DNA from: JALZKA01 sp963754045
GTDB lineage: Bacteria; Actinomycetota; Thermoleophilia; Solirubrobacterales; 70-9
Direction: 5' to 3'
Assembly (NCBI GenBank): GCA_963754045.1
Contig: CAVWEN010000002.1
Coordinates: forward strand, 186,001-250,000
DNA: 64,000 nt
The notes beneath the pieces were generated by a model. The model was not told where the DNA came from, did not search any database, and saw only the letters and a program-made list of their open reading frames with translations. This document shows, piece by piece, positions 16,657 to 25,747 of this stretch (position 1 is its first letter; each line of letters starts with the position of its first letter). The position numbers and the translations under genes were made by a program.

Positions 16657-17481
16657 GTGACCTCTCCCGACGGATACGAACGACCCGCGATCGCCGGCAG
16701 CGGCATGATCGCCTCGGGGCTGGCAGCCACGGTGAGTGGCGTCAGCGAGGTGCGGCTGCTGGCCCGAAGCGACGCCTCGGCCTGGAAGGTGGAGGAGATC
16801 GCCCAGACCGCCGCGCGCAAGCTCGAGAGCGGGCGGTCGGAGCGGATCCGGGTGACGACCAATCCCGAGGACCTCGCCGACTGCGACCTGATCGTCGAGG
16901 CGATCGTCGAGGATGCCCAGGCCAAGGTGGACCTCCTTCGCACGCTCGGAGCCACAGCGAGGGGCGCCGACGTCGCGACCACGACCTCCTCGCTTTCGAT
17001 CGGTGAGCTGGCCGGCCAGAGCTCACTCGACGGCCGCCTCTACGGCCTGCACGTCTTCAATCCGGTAACGCGGATGGAGCTGATCGAGCTCTGCCTGCCC
17101 GAAGGGCTGGCCGACGGGATCTCCGACCGGGCGCTGGCATGGTGTAAGGCGATCGACAAGGTCGCCGTGGAGGTGCCCGACACCTCGGGCTTTGTGGTCA
17201 ACCGGCTGCTCTTTCCGTACCTCTTTGACGCGATTCGGCTGATGGAGCGCACCGAGCTGTCGGCCCAGGGGGTCGATGACTGCATGCGCCTTGGGGCCGG
17301 GCATCCGATGGGCCCGCTGAAGCTGCTCGACTTCGTCGGCCTCGACGTCGCGATAGCGATCGGCGAGTCGCTGGCGGCCGAATCGGGTGACCCCAGCCAC
17401 GATCCGCCCGAAACGCTGCGAAAGCTCGCCGCCGACGGCAACCTCGGCCGCAAGAGCGGCGCGGGCTTCTTTACCTACTGA
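16657..17481 (+). CDS. 3-hydroxyacyl-CoA dehydrogenase
   Basis: 274 aa from a GTG. An N-terminal NAD-binding Rossmann motif GSGMIASGLAA (residues 14-24), then ADCDLIVEAIVED and the TTTSSLSI catalytic Ser region. The active-site His lies in LHVFNPV, and the C-terminal helical domain has the GFVVNRLLFP and GAGHPMGPLKLLDFVGLD signatures of the family. It oxidises L-3-hydroxyacyl-CoA in beta-oxidation or works in reverse in butyrate-type pathways. A stand-alone enzyme, divergent from the MMPL exporter by about 30 bases. Confidence 0.9.
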   Translation: MTSPDGYERPAIAGSGMIASGLAATVSGVSEVRLLARSDASAWKVEEIAQTAARKLESGRSERIRVTTNPEDLADCDLIVEAIVEDAQAKVDLLRTLGATARGADVATTTSSLSIGELAGQSSLDGRLYGLHVFNPVTRMELIELCLPEGLADGISDRALAWCKAIDKVAVEVPDTSGFVVNRLLFPYLFDAIRLMERTELSAQGVDDCMRLGAGHPMGPLKLLDFVGLDVAIAIGESLAAESGDPSHDPPETLRKLAADGNLGRKSGAGFFTY

Positions 17482-17485
17482 CGGT

Positions 17486-17728
17486 TCAGGCCGCCGCGTG
17501 GCGGCCCTTGCCGCTCATGTCCCAGACGACATCCGCCTCGGACACGCCCTGGCGAACGGCGGCATCGGCGACGTCGGCCCAGGGCAGCCGGGCGTCCGGC
17601 AGGTCGTCCCAGCGTGCCAGGTCAACCGCCTCGCGGGCACCACTCAGGGCAGGGCCGAGGCGCTCCTCGGCGTCGAGCATCGCCCGTAGAACCTCGAGTT
17701 GCTTGTCGGTGAGTCGCACGACCCACAT
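17486..17728 (-). CDS. 80-aa hypothetical protein
   Basis: Small soluble protein, mostly helical, rich in Ala, Asp and Leu (LTDKQLEVLRAMLDAEERLG, then WDDLPDARLPWADVADAAVRQG). It converges on the dehydrogenase gene with a 4-base gap. No recognised domain. Composition and codon bias match the neighbours, which supports it as a real gene. Confidence 0.5.
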   Translation of the reverse strand: MWVVRLTDKQLEVLRAMLDAEERLGPALSGAREAVDLARWDDLPDARLPWADVADAAVRQGVSEADVVWDMSGKGRHAAA

Positions 17729-17803
17729 GGCTGCCCCCTCGTCTCGGGTACCGGCAGGAAGCTACGCGCCGGACCGGACACGAATGCCGGGTGACCGCGC
17801 TCG

Positions 17804-19153
17804 CTATTTGCGCGCTTCGGGCGGCTCTTCCGACCGGTCGCCAAGGGCGTGGTGGCTCGCCGTGACCGGCTTTATGCGCACCGCAACGATCCTGTTCTCG
17901 CGCACCGATTCCACCCGGATTTCGTGCCCGTCAGCGCGGATGCGATCGCCGCGCTTGGGCAGACGACCAAGCTCGGAGAAAACGTAGCCGCCGATCGAGT
18001 TGAACGCGTCGGAGTCCACCGGCAGCTTGACCCCGGCGTCGGCGAGGTCACCGAGGGCAACGTGTCCGCGCACGTAGAGGTCGCCGTCGGCCAGGCGGCG
18101 GATCTCTGATGCCCTTGGATCGGTCTCGTCCTCGATCTCGCCCACGACCTCCTCGAGGATGTCCTCGACCGTCACAATTCCGACCGTTCGACCGTACTCG
18201 TCGGATACAACCCCGAGCGAGCTGCGCTGGCGCTGGAGCTCGGCCAGCAGGTCGTCGAGCGGCTTCGTCTCAGGAAAGACCGGCACGTCGCGAATCGCGC
18301 TCTCGATCGACGTGCCGGGGCCGGCGTTCATATAGAGCCGGACGAGACTGTTGTTGTGGACGACGCCACGGACCCGGTCGGGGTTGTCGTCCTCGATCGC
18401 GATCAGGCGGGTGTGCCCAGAGCTCACGCAGCGCTGGAGCGCGTCCTCGACGGAATCGTCCGCGTTCACGGTCACAACGGCGGGTATCGGCGTCATCACC
18501 TCGCGCGCCTCCTGCTCGTGGAGGTGGAATACGCCGCCGAGCATCCCGGCCTCACCGGGGTCGAGCTGGCCCTTGACGGCGTTGCGGGCGATGATCAGCC
18601 GCAGTTCCTCGGGGGAAGCGGCCTCCTCCTCCGGCTTGATCTCGAGCCGGAATATCTTCTTGACCAGAAACTGGGCGGGCCGATTGGTGACCACGATCAG
18701 CCAGTGGAAGGCGCGGCGGAACACGGCGAGCGGGCGAGATATCCGCAGCAAGGTGGTCTCCGCTGCCGCGATGCCGATCATCTTCGGCGCCTGCTCGCCG
18801 ATGATCACGTGCAACAGAGTGACGACGGCATAGGCGATGACGAACGCCACCACGTGGGTCGCCGTCTCGCCGACGATGTCGCCGAGCAACGGCTCGATCA
18901 GATCGGCGATCGCGGGCTCGCCGAGAAAGCCGATGCCGATCGAGGCGAGAGTGATGCCCACCTGTGACGTGGCGACGTACTCGTCCACCCGATCGAGTTG
19001 GTCGATCGCTACGGCCGCACGACGGTCGCCATCTGCGGCCGCCCGCTCCATCCGCGACCGTCGCGATTTGACAATCGCGAACTCCGCCGCGACGAAGAAC
19101 CCGTTCACGAACAGCAGGGCGAGCACGCCCAGTAGCAACAGGGCCTCGGTCAT
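17804..19153 (-). CDS. CNNM/CorC (HlyC) family membrane transporter
   Basis: 449 aa. A DUF21 membrane domain with four helices (residues 1-190, starting LLLLGVLALLFVNGFFVAAEFA), a pair of CBS domains (about 205-340; MTPIPAVVTVNADDSVEDAL, SLGVVSDEYGRTVGIVTVEDILEEVVGEI) and a C-terminal CorC/HlyC domain (about 350-430). Homologues take part in Mg2+/Co2+ efflux and ion homeostasis, with nucleotide binding at the CBS pair. No partner gene is adjacent. Confidence 0.9.
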   Translation of the reverse strand: MTEALLLLGVLALLFVNGFFVAAEFAIVKSRRSRMERAAADGDRRAAVAIDQLDRVDEYVATSQVGITLASIGIGFLGEPAIADLIEPLLGDIVGETATHVVAFVIAYAVVTLLHVIIGEQAPKMIGIAAAETTLLRISRPLAVFRRAFHWLIVVTNRPAQFLVKKIFRLEIKPEEEAASPEELRLIIARNAVKGQLDPGEAGMLGGVFHLHEQEAREVMTPIPAVVTVNADDSVEDALQRCVSSGHTRLIAIEDDNPDRVRGVVHNNSLVRLYMNAGPGTSIESAIRDVPVFPETKPLDDLLAELQRQRSSLGVVSDEYGRTVGIVTVEDILEEVVGEIEDETDPRASEIRRLADGDLYVRGHVALGDLADAGVKLPVDSDAFNSIGGYVFSELGRLPKRGDRIRADGHEIRVESVRENRIVAVRIKPVTASHHALGDRSEEPPEARK

Positions 19154-19312
19154 CGCGCCTGGCCTCGCGGCTTCAAGCGTTCAGCCAGGCCCGCGGGCTG
19201 TGGCCAGGTACTCGGAGGTCGATCGTCGTCGTCCATCGGCGACGGATGAAGGTTACCGCGACCGTCCGAGGCGGAGGGAACGCGACTGAGCGCCCCGCGC
19301 TAGCGTGAAGGC

Positions 19313-20782
19313 GTGGACCACGAGCGGGCTCCCTATCTCGATGCGCTGGTCGAGTACGCCGGGCGTCGCCCTGACCGCCTGAACATTCCAGGCCATAAGG
19401 GCGGCAGCGGCGCCGATCCTGAATTGCTCGAGGCAATCGGAGCGGGTGCTCTCGGGCTCGACATCCCGGCCCTGATACCGGGCATCGACGTCGGGCCGCC
19501 TTCGCCGACGCCGTTCGAGCAGGCGCAGGCGCTCGCCGCCGACGCCTGGGGCGCCGAGCGCACCTGGTTTTTGGTCGGCGGCGCCTCGCAGGGAAATCAG
19601 GCAGCGTGCCTCGCGGTTCGCCACGCCGGGCACAAGATCGTCATTCAGCGAAACGTGCATTCGAGCGCGATCGACGGCTCGATCCTAGCCGGCCTCGAGC
19701 CGACCTTCGTCGCGCCGGAGATCGACCCCGAGCTCGGCGTCGCCCACTGCGTTACCGCCGACGCGCTGGCCACCGCCCTCGACGCCGAGCCGCATGCTTC
19801 AGCCGCGATGTGCGTCTCGCCCACCTACTTCGGCGCTTGCGCCGACGTGGCCGCGCTGGCGAGCGTCGCGCACTCTCGTGGAGTCCCGCTGATCATCGAC
19901 GAGGCCTGGGGAGCCCACATGCACTTTTCGCCCGAGCTGCCCGCGAGCGCGCTCGATTCGGGGGCAGACCTGGTGATCTCTTCGACTCACAAGATCGTCG
20001 GCAGCCTCACCCAGTCCGCAATGCTCCACCTCGGCCGCACCAGCCGCTTCGACGAGACGATCGTGGACCGGGTGGTGACGCTGCTGGAGTCCACCAGCCC
20101 CAGCTCGTTGCTGACCGCGTCGCTCGACGCTGCACGGCGCCTCGCGGCGACGCAGGGCGAGGCGCTGCTGGCCGAGACGATCGCGACGTTGACCGGAGCG
20201 CGGGAGCGGATCCGTGCGACCGGGCGACTCGACGTGCTCGACGAAGGGCTCACCAGCGCACGCGGCGTCGCCGGGTGGGACCCACTGCGCCTTTCCGTCG
20301 ACGTTCGCGGCGCGGGCGTGACGGGCCACGCCTTTGCCGCGATGCTGCGCGACCTTGAGGAGATCTACGTCGAGCTCGCTTCGGAGACCGTCGTGGTCGC
20401 GACCTTTGGCGTCGGCGGCCACGCCCGGCCACTGGCAGAGCGCTTCCTGGCTGGGTGCGAACGCGTGTTGAACGAGCTCGGCTCCGAAGAGGGTGAGCGA
20501 GCCGTCCCGTTTGCCGTGCCCCCTCCGTGGGGACCGCTGGACGCGATCCCGCGCGCCGCGTTCCTCGGCCCGCAGGAACCGATTCGGCTGGCGGACGCAG
20601 TCGGGCGAATCTCAGCCGAGTCGCTGGCCGCCTACCCGCCAGGGATCCCGAATGTGCTGCCGGGCGAGCGGCTGACCCAGGAGACACTCGACTTCATCAG
20701 CCAGACGCTCGACCACGGCGGCCACCTGCGCGGCGCCAGTGACCGATCGCTGGAGACGATCAGGGTGGTGGTGGAGGAGTGA
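19313..20782 (+). CDS. Orn/Lys/Arg family PLP decarboxylase
   Basis: 489 aa from a GTG. Fold-type I PLP enzyme of the SpeA/YaaO-CadA major domain type: the N-terminal NIPGHKGG motif, the AxxDEAWGAH motif (IIDEAWGAHMHFSP) with the PLP Asp, and the PLP lysine in STHKIVGSLTQ near residue 227. Members convert arginine, lysine or ornithine to the polyamine precursor. It overlaps the next gene (a guanidino-modifying pentein) by 4 bases, which favours arginine to agmatine. Preceded by a 159-base divergent gap. Confidence 0.88.
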   Translation: MDHERAPYLDALVEYAGRRPDRLNIPGHKGGSGADPELLEAIGAGALGLDIPALIPGIDVGPPSPTPFEQAQALAADAWGAERTWFLVGGASQGNQAACLAVRHAGHKIVIQRNVHSSAIDGSILAGLEPTFVAPEIDPELGVAHCVTADALATALDAEPHASAAMCVSPTYFGACADVAALASVAHSRGVPLIIDEAWGAHMHFSPELPASALDSGADLVISSTHKIVGSLTQSAMLHLGRTSRFDETIVDRVVTLLESTSPSSLLTASLDAARRLAATQGEALLAETIATLTGARERIRATGRLDVLDEGLTSARGVAGWDPLRLSVDVRGAGVTGHAFAAMLRDLEEIYVELASETVVVATFGVGGHARPLAERFLAGCERVLNELGSEEGERAVPFAVPPPWGPLDAIPRAAFLGPQEPIRLADAVGRISAESLAAYPPGIPNVLPGERLTQETLDFISQTLDHGGHLRGASDRSLETIRVVVEE

Positions 20783-21642
20783 GCGACGCGTGGGGGGTCG
20801 ATTCGGAGTACGGCGTCCTGCGTGACGTACTGCTTTGCCCGCCCGACAACTTCGTCTGGCGGGCGACGAGCGCGATCTCGAAGGCCACCCTTGAACGCGG
20901 GCTCGTCTTCGACCACGATCGGGCGAAGGCGCAACACCTAGACCTGGTTGCGGCCTATGAGCGAGCTGGGGTCACCTGCCATTTCCTGGATCCGATCGAG
21001 GGCCAGCCCTACCAGGTGTTCGCGCGGGACTCCTCGGTCGGGACGCCGTGGGGGGCCTTCGTGACCTCACCGATGCAGCAATGGCGGCGCGGTGAGTACG
21101 CGTCGGTGATCCGGTTCTACGACGAAGCGGGAATCCCGATCTGGAAGCTGGCGAGCGCCGGGGCGATCGAGGGCGGCGACGTGATGATCGTCGAGCCGGG
21201 CTGCGTTGTCATCGGCAGCGGCGAATCTCGCACCGAACTGCCGGCGGCGCGTCAGCTTGCTGCCCATTTCGAGTCCGAGGGGTGGGAGGCCCGGGTCGAG
21301 CCCATCCCCGGACACTTCCTGCACATCGACGTGCTGATGGCCGTGATCGCGCCGAAGTTGGCCGCGGTCTGCAGCGAGTACGCCTCCGGAGGCCTCGTGC
21401 GCTGGCTTCGTGGCAAGGGCTTCGAGCTGCTCGATGTCCCCGGCGAGGACGCCTGGAGCCTCGGGGTCAATGCGATGTCGCTTGGAGCCGACCGGGTGCT
21501 CACCGGCGCTGCGGCTACGGCGCTGAACGATCAGCTTGCAGCCCACGGGCTGGAGCTGATCGCACCCGAGCTCGACATGTTCACGCTGGGCGGCGGAGGT
21601 GCCCACTGCCTTTCGCAGGCCCTACGCAGGGACCCTGGGTGA
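20779..21642 (+). CDS. pentein-fold guanidino-group modifying enzyme (DDAH/amidinotransferase family)
   Basis: 287 aa from a GTG. The catalytic pieces of the family are all visible: Asp in FARDSS (about residue 77), the EGGDVM motif (about 132), SRTE substrate-loop residues, the active-site His in GHFLHID and the C-terminal nucleophile Cys in GGGAHCLSQ (near 277). Members hydrolyse or transfer amidino groups from arginine-like substrates. It is coupled to the decarboxylase upstream (ATGA-type overlap) and to a carbamoylase downstream, so it may deiminate agmatine or arginine to a carbamoyl product; that is inference. Confidence 0.82.
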   Translation: MSDAWGVDSEYGVLRDVLLCPPDNFVWRATSAISKATLERGLVFDHDRAKAQHLDLVAAYERAGVTCHFLDPIEGQPYQVFARDSSVGTPWGAFVTSPMQQWRRGEYASVIRFYDEAGIPIWKLASAGAIEGGDVMIVEPGCVVIGSGESRTELPAARQLAAHFESEGWEARVEPIPGHFLHIDVLMAVIAPKLAAVCSEYASGGLVRWLRGKGFELLDVPGEDAWSLGVNAMSLGADRVLTGAAATALNDQLAAHGLELIAPELDMFTLGGGGAHCLSQALRRDPG

Positions 21643-22862
21643 GCGCAGCGAGAATCGACACCGAGCGGGTGATCGATGACCTGCGCGAGCTTGCGCGGCG
21701 CACCTCCGACGGACGCGGAGCTCAACGCGTGTGCTGGGGAGACCGCTGGCGCGAGGCCCGCACCTTTCTCGGGGAGCTGCTCGACGAACTGGGACTGGAG
21801 GGCGAGACGGATGAGGCGGGCAACCTGTGGGCCCGCTTGCCCGGCGCCGATCGCGACGCTCCGGCCGTGGTCATGGGTTCACACGTCGACTCGGTCCCCG
21901 ACGGCGGCTGGCTCGACGGAGCGCTGGGAGTGATGGCGGCCGTGGGGGTGCTGCGATCACACGAGGGGCCTCCCCCATGCGACCTGCTGCTCGTCGACTG
22001 GACCGACGAGGAGGGAGCGCGATTCGGGCGCAGTCTGTTCGGCAGCTCGGCCTTCGCGGGCACACTCGACCCCGCGGTAGTGGCCGAACTCACCGATCCC
22101 GACGGCGTCACTATGCGCGAGGCGCTTGCCGAAAACGGCCTCGACATCGAACTCGCGCCACGCGCGGCCATTCGCCAGGCGAACCTTTGCGCCTACCTGG
22201 AGCTCCACATCGAACAGGGGCCGCGCATGGAGGCCCGGGGCGCACGCGCCGCTGCCGTCTCTGGCTGCGCCGGCGTGGAGCGGCTGGTCCTCACCTTCCG
22301 CGGCCAGGCGACGCACGCGGGCACCACGCCGATGGACATGCGCCGCGATGCCGGGCTGGCCGCCGCCGCCACCGCGCTCGCGATCGAGCGGATCCCCGAG
22401 CGCGAGGGCGGGGTTGCGACCACCGGCCGGCTCGACATGAGCCCAGGGATCATCACCGCCGTCTCCGGCGAGGCAGCGCTTTCCGTGGACCTGCGCCACC
22501 CCGAGGTCGTCCCGCTTTCCCGGATGCTCGAGGCAGCTGAGTACGCCGCGTCGAGCGCCGCAACCGAGCGCGGCTGCCAACTCGACAGCCAGAGCGTGTG
22601 GCGAATCGATCCGATTCCGTTCGACCCTGATTTGATCGAGCACGCTGCCGCGGCCTGCGAGGCGGTGACGGGTGAGCGGTTGGTGCTGGCGAGCGGCGCC
22701 CTCCACGACGCAGCGGAGGTAGCGCGGGTGATTCCGGCGACGATGGTCTTCGCTCCGTCGCGCGGAGGAATCAGCCACGCCCCGGAGGAAGACAGCGACG
22801 AGGCCGACCTCGCCGTTGCAATCGAGGCCTACGCCGCGCTCGTCGCACGGGCGCTGGCGTAA
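21639..22862 (+). CDS. M20-family hydantoinase/carbamoylase-type amidase
   Basis: 407 aa from a GTG overlapping the previous stop. Two-zinc M20 amidohydrolase of the N-carbamoyl-amino-acid / allantoate / ureidopropionate type. Metal ligands are seen in MGSHVDSVP, DGALGV, TDEEGARF and ELHIEQG; the dimerisation domain contains the GQATHAGTTPMDMRRDA substrate motif and the C-terminus the GISHAPEE motif. It removes a carbamoyl group, releasing CO2 and NH3. Its position after a decarboxylase and a pentein suggests it finishes breakdown of a ureido intermediate. Confidence 0.88.
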   Translation: MSAARIDTERVIDDLRELARRTSDGRGAQRVCWGDRWREARTFLGELLDELGLEGETDEAGNLWARLPGADRDAPAVVMGSHVDSVPDGGWLDGALGVMAAVGVLRSHEGPPPCDLLLVDWTDEEGARFGRSLFGSSAFAGTLDPAVVAELTDPDGVTMREALAENGLDIELAPRAAIRQANLCAYLELHIEQGPRMEARGARAAAVSGCAGVERLVLTFRGQATHAGTTPMDMRRDAGLAAAATALAIERIPEREGGVATTGRLDMSPGIITAVSGEAALSVDLRHPEVVPLSRMLEAAEYAASSAATERGCQLDSQSVWRIDPIPFDPDLIEHAAAACEAVTGERLVLASGALHDAAEVARVIPATMVFAPSRGGISHAPEEDSDEADLAVAIEAYAALVARALA

Positions 22863-22918
22863 CGCTTGCGGGCGCCAGGCGACTTTGGCGAATAGCCCAA
22901 ACAACCGAGGGGAGCTTC

Positions 22919-23629
22919 ATGACCAAGACTGACTACTCCGACCTGAAGGCATTCTTCATCAACTGCACCCTGAAGCGCGGGCCGGAGCGCTCTCATACCC
23001 AGGGTCTGATGGACATCTCGATGGAGATCATGCGCCGCAACGACGTTGAGGTCGATTCGATCCGGGCGATCGACCACGAGATCGCGACGGGAGTCTGGCC
23101 GGATATGACCGAGCACGGATGGGACGCCGACGAGTGGCCCGCGATCTTCGAGCGCGTGATGGCAGCAGACATTCTCGTCCTCGGCAGCGCGATCTGGCTG
23201 GGGGAGAAGACATCGGTCTGCACGAAGGTGATCGAGCGCCTTTACGGGAACTCGCATCTGCTGAACGACGTGGGCCAGTACGCCTACTACGGACGAGTGG
23301 GGGGCTGCCTCATCACCGGCAACGAGGACGGCGTCAAGCACTGCGCGATGAACATCCTCTACTCCCTGCAGCACCTCGGCTACACGATCCCGCCCCAGGC
23401 CGACGCCGGATGGATCGGAGAGGCCGGTCCCGGCCCCTCATACCTCGATGAGGGTTCGGGCGGTCCCGAGAACGACTTCACCAACCGCAACACCACGTTC
23501 GCCACCTGGAACCTGATGCACGCGGCAAGGATGCTGAAGGATGCGGGCGGAATCCCGGCCCACGGCAACCAGCGTTCGGAGTGGGACGCCGGCTGCCGCA
23601 CGGACTTCCCCAATCCGGAGCATCGCTAG
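22919..23629 (+). CDS. flavodoxin-like NAD(P)H-dependent FMN reductase
   Basis: 236 aa with a GAGGGGA ribosome site before the ATG. An N-terminal beta strand then phosphate loop (FFINCTLKRGPERSHTQGL), a mid-domain strand DILVLGSAIWLGEKTS that matches the FMN-isoalloxazine loop of the NQO/flavodoxin superfamily, and GGCLITGNEDG after it. The C-terminal 60 residues (PSYLDEGSG, NRNTTFATWNLMHAARML) are typical of an actinobacterial subgroup. Substrate unknown. It follows the carbamoylase by 56 bases in the same direction. Confidence 0.8.
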   Translation: MTKTDYSDLKAFFINCTLKRGPERSHTQGLMDISMEIMRRNDVEVDSIRAIDHEIATGVWPDMTEHGWDADEWPAIFERVMAADILVLGSAIWLGEKTSVCTKVIERLYGNSHLLNDVGQYAYYGRVGGCLITGNEDGVKHCAMNILYSLQHLGYTIPPQADAGWIGEAGPGPSYLDEGSGGPENDFTNRNTTFATWNLMHAARMLKDAGGIPAHGNQRSEWDAGCRTDFPNPEHR

Positions 23630-23680
23630 ACGCAATCCGCGCCACACCGGCAGGTACGAATCCGACTAGGGTGGCCCGGG

Positions 23681-25300
23681 ATGGAGAGCGCGAGCGTCAG
23701 CGTCGGCGGAACGGACACCCCTCAGGCCACGGGCAAGAAGGGCCTGAAAGCCAACGCGATCGGGTTCTGGGACGGCCTCTCGATCGGGCTAGCCTCGACG
23801 GCGCCGGCCTACTCGATCGCGGCGGTCATCGGACTGATCGTCGCCGCGGTCGGCGTGAAGGCCCCCGGGGTCCTGCTCCTGTCATTCGTCCCGATGTTTT
23901 TCATCGCGGCCGCGTTTTTCCACATGAACCGCGTGGACACGGACTGCGGCACGACCTTCAGCTGGGTCACGCGCGGAATGGGCCCCTACGTGGGTTGGAT
24001 GGGCGGCTGGGCGATCTGCACGACGGGGATTCTCGTCATCGGTTCGCTCGCCGACGTATCGGCCTACTACTTCTACGATCTGACTGGCCTCGAGGCGGAC
24101 GGCAAACCGCTGTTTCGAAGCGAGCAGGCCGTCGCCGCCTTGGCGGTGCTGATCATCACGGTGATGACCTGGATCTGCGTGATCGGAACCGAGATCTCGG
24201 CTCGGATGCAGCGAATCTTCACGCTCGGGCAGGTGGCGATCCTGCTCCTGTTCGCGGGCGCCGTGTTCGGCCGTCTGATCCTGGACAAGGTGCCCGAGCG
24301 CTCGATTTCGCCGGAGCTCGGGTGGCTCTCCCCTTTCGGCGTCGAGTACTCGGGCGTGCTAGCCGGGGTGCTGCTGGCGGTCTTCATCTACTGGGGCTGG
24401 GAGTCGGCCGTGAACCTGTCCGAGGAGAGCGAGGACTCCTCGCGTGCGCCAGGCCTCGCGGGCCTCGCGAGCACGGTGATCCTGGTTTTCACCTACATCG
24501 CAGTTGCGATCGCGGTGATCGCCTATGCCGGAGCCGACCAGATCGCGAATCGCTTTGCCGACGACCCCGGTGTCCTCGGGGCGGTCGGGGCCGATGTGCT
24601 CGGATCGACGCTCGGGAACCTGCTCGTGATAGCCGTGATCATCTCCGGCATTTCGTCGGCCCAGACCACGATCCTGCCGGGGTCTCGCACCTCGCTCTCA
24701 ATGGCCGCAGCGGGTGCTTTTCCAAAGCAGTTCGCGAGCATTCACCCCCGCTTTCTCACCCCCACGTTCGGGACGATCGTGATCGGCATTCTCGCCACGG
24801 CCTGGTACGTGCCGGGCAAGCTCATCTCAGAGAACTTCCTCTTCGACTCCCTCTCGGCGCTTTCGCTGATGATCGCGTTCTATTACGGGCTCACCGGCCT
24901 CGCCTGTGTCATTTACTGGCGCCGCGAGCTCACGAAGTCGGCGAAGGACTTCCTGTTCATCGGGGTGGCTCCGCTGATCGGCTCACTTGGCCTCTTCTAC
25001 CTGCTGTTCGAGTCCGTCGGCGACCTCGCCGACCCGAAGGCCTCTTATTCGGGCAGCGAGGTATTCGGCCTCGGCGTCCCGCTCGTGATCGCGATCGTCT
25101 TCATCGGGCTCGGCTTCCTGCTGATGCTCGCCTGGCGCCTGATCGGGCCGCCCGCGGGCCGCGAGTTCTTCGCGCGCAGGGCGTTCGAGGCGGTGCCGCC
25201 CGAGGTGGCCAGCGGCGAGGTTGCACAGGTGGAGGCGATCGGCGTCTCGGAGGCCGCCGCCGATGCGGGTGAGGTCCCGAGGCCGGGAGGAGGTGGCTGA
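23681..25300 (+). CDS. APC-family amino acid/amine permease
   Basis: 539 aa with about 12-13 membrane helices. The first helix contains GFWDGLSIGLASTAPAYSIA, the unwound Gly-rich substrate region of APC transporters; ESAVNLSEESEDSSRAPG lies at the helix VI-VII loop. Likely a proton-coupled importer or an exchanger of amino acids or polyamines. Its location in the decarboxylase-pentein-carbamoylase run supports arginine or polyamine transport. A hydrophilic Ala/Glu/Val tail of about 50 residues ends the protein, and the stop overlaps the ATG of the UspA gene by one base. Confidence 0.88.
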   Translation: MESASVSVGGTDTPQATGKKGLKANAIGFWDGLSIGLASTAPAYSIAAVIGLIVAAVGVKAPGVLLLSFVPMFFIAAAFFHMNRVDTDCGTTFSWVTRGMGPYVGWMGGWAICTTGILVIGSLADVSAYYFYDLTGLEADGKPLFRSEQAVAALAVLIITVMTWICVIGTEISARMQRIFTLGQVAILLLFAGAVFGRLILDKVPERSISPELGWLSPFGVEYSGVLAGVLLAVFIYWGWESAVNLSEESEDSSRAPGLAGLASTVILVFTYIAVAIAVIAYAGADQIANRFADDPGVLGAVGADVLGSTLGNLLVIAVIISGISSAQTTILPGSRTSLSMAAAGAFPKQFASIHPRFLTPTFGTIVIGILATAWYVPGKLISENFLFDSLSALSLMIAFYYGLTGLACVIYWRRELTKSAKDFLFIGVAPLIGSLGLFYLLFESVGDLADPKASYSGSEVFGLGVPLVIAIVFIGLGFLLMLAWRLIGPPAGREFFARRAFEAVPPEVASGEVAQVEAIGVSEAAADAGEVPRPGGGG

Positions 25301-25716
25301 TGGCGACCCTGGTGGTCGGCTATGACGGATCGGACTGCGCCGGGGTGGCGCTCGACAAGGCGGTCGAACTCGCGAAGGGACTCGGTGACGACATCGTCGT
25401 GGCCTTCGGCTACGACCCAGGCGGGCCCGGCGAGGAGTACGGCGCGACGCGCGACGCGATTCGCGCCGTCGGCGAGGAGGTCACCGCCAGGGCCGTCGCG
25501 CGGGCGCGCGAGGCGGGGACCGAGGTGCAGGTCGCGCTCGTGGAGGAACGGCCAACCCAGGCGCTGATCAAGGTCGCCGACGAGCACGACGCCCGTGCGA
25601 TCGTGGTCGGCTCCTACGGTGAACACCCGATCAAGGGTGCGCTGCTGGGCTCCGTGCCGAACAAGCTGCTGCACCTCTCCGAGCGCCCGGTGCTCGTCGT
25701 GCCCGTTCCCGGATAG
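25300..25716 (+). CDS. universal stress protein (UspA) domain protein
   Basis: 138-aa single-domain Usp. The N-terminal VVGYDGSDCAGVALDKA carries the conserved Asp, and the ATP-binding G-2x-G-9x-G-S motif is GSYGEHPIKGALLGSVPN, so it should bind ATP. The start shares one base with the permease stop, so it is translationally coupled to that transporter, a known pairing in which Usp proteins modulate transport. Confidence 0.88.
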   Translation: MATLVVGYDGSDCAGVALDKAVELAKGLGDDIVVAFGYDPGGPGEEYGATRDAIRAVGEEVTARAVARAREAGTEVQVALVEERPTQALIKVADEHDARAIVVGSYGEHPIKGALLGSVPNKLLHLSERPVLVVPVPG

Positions 25717-25747
25717 CCGAATTAACACTTTCCCTAGTCTCAGTCGC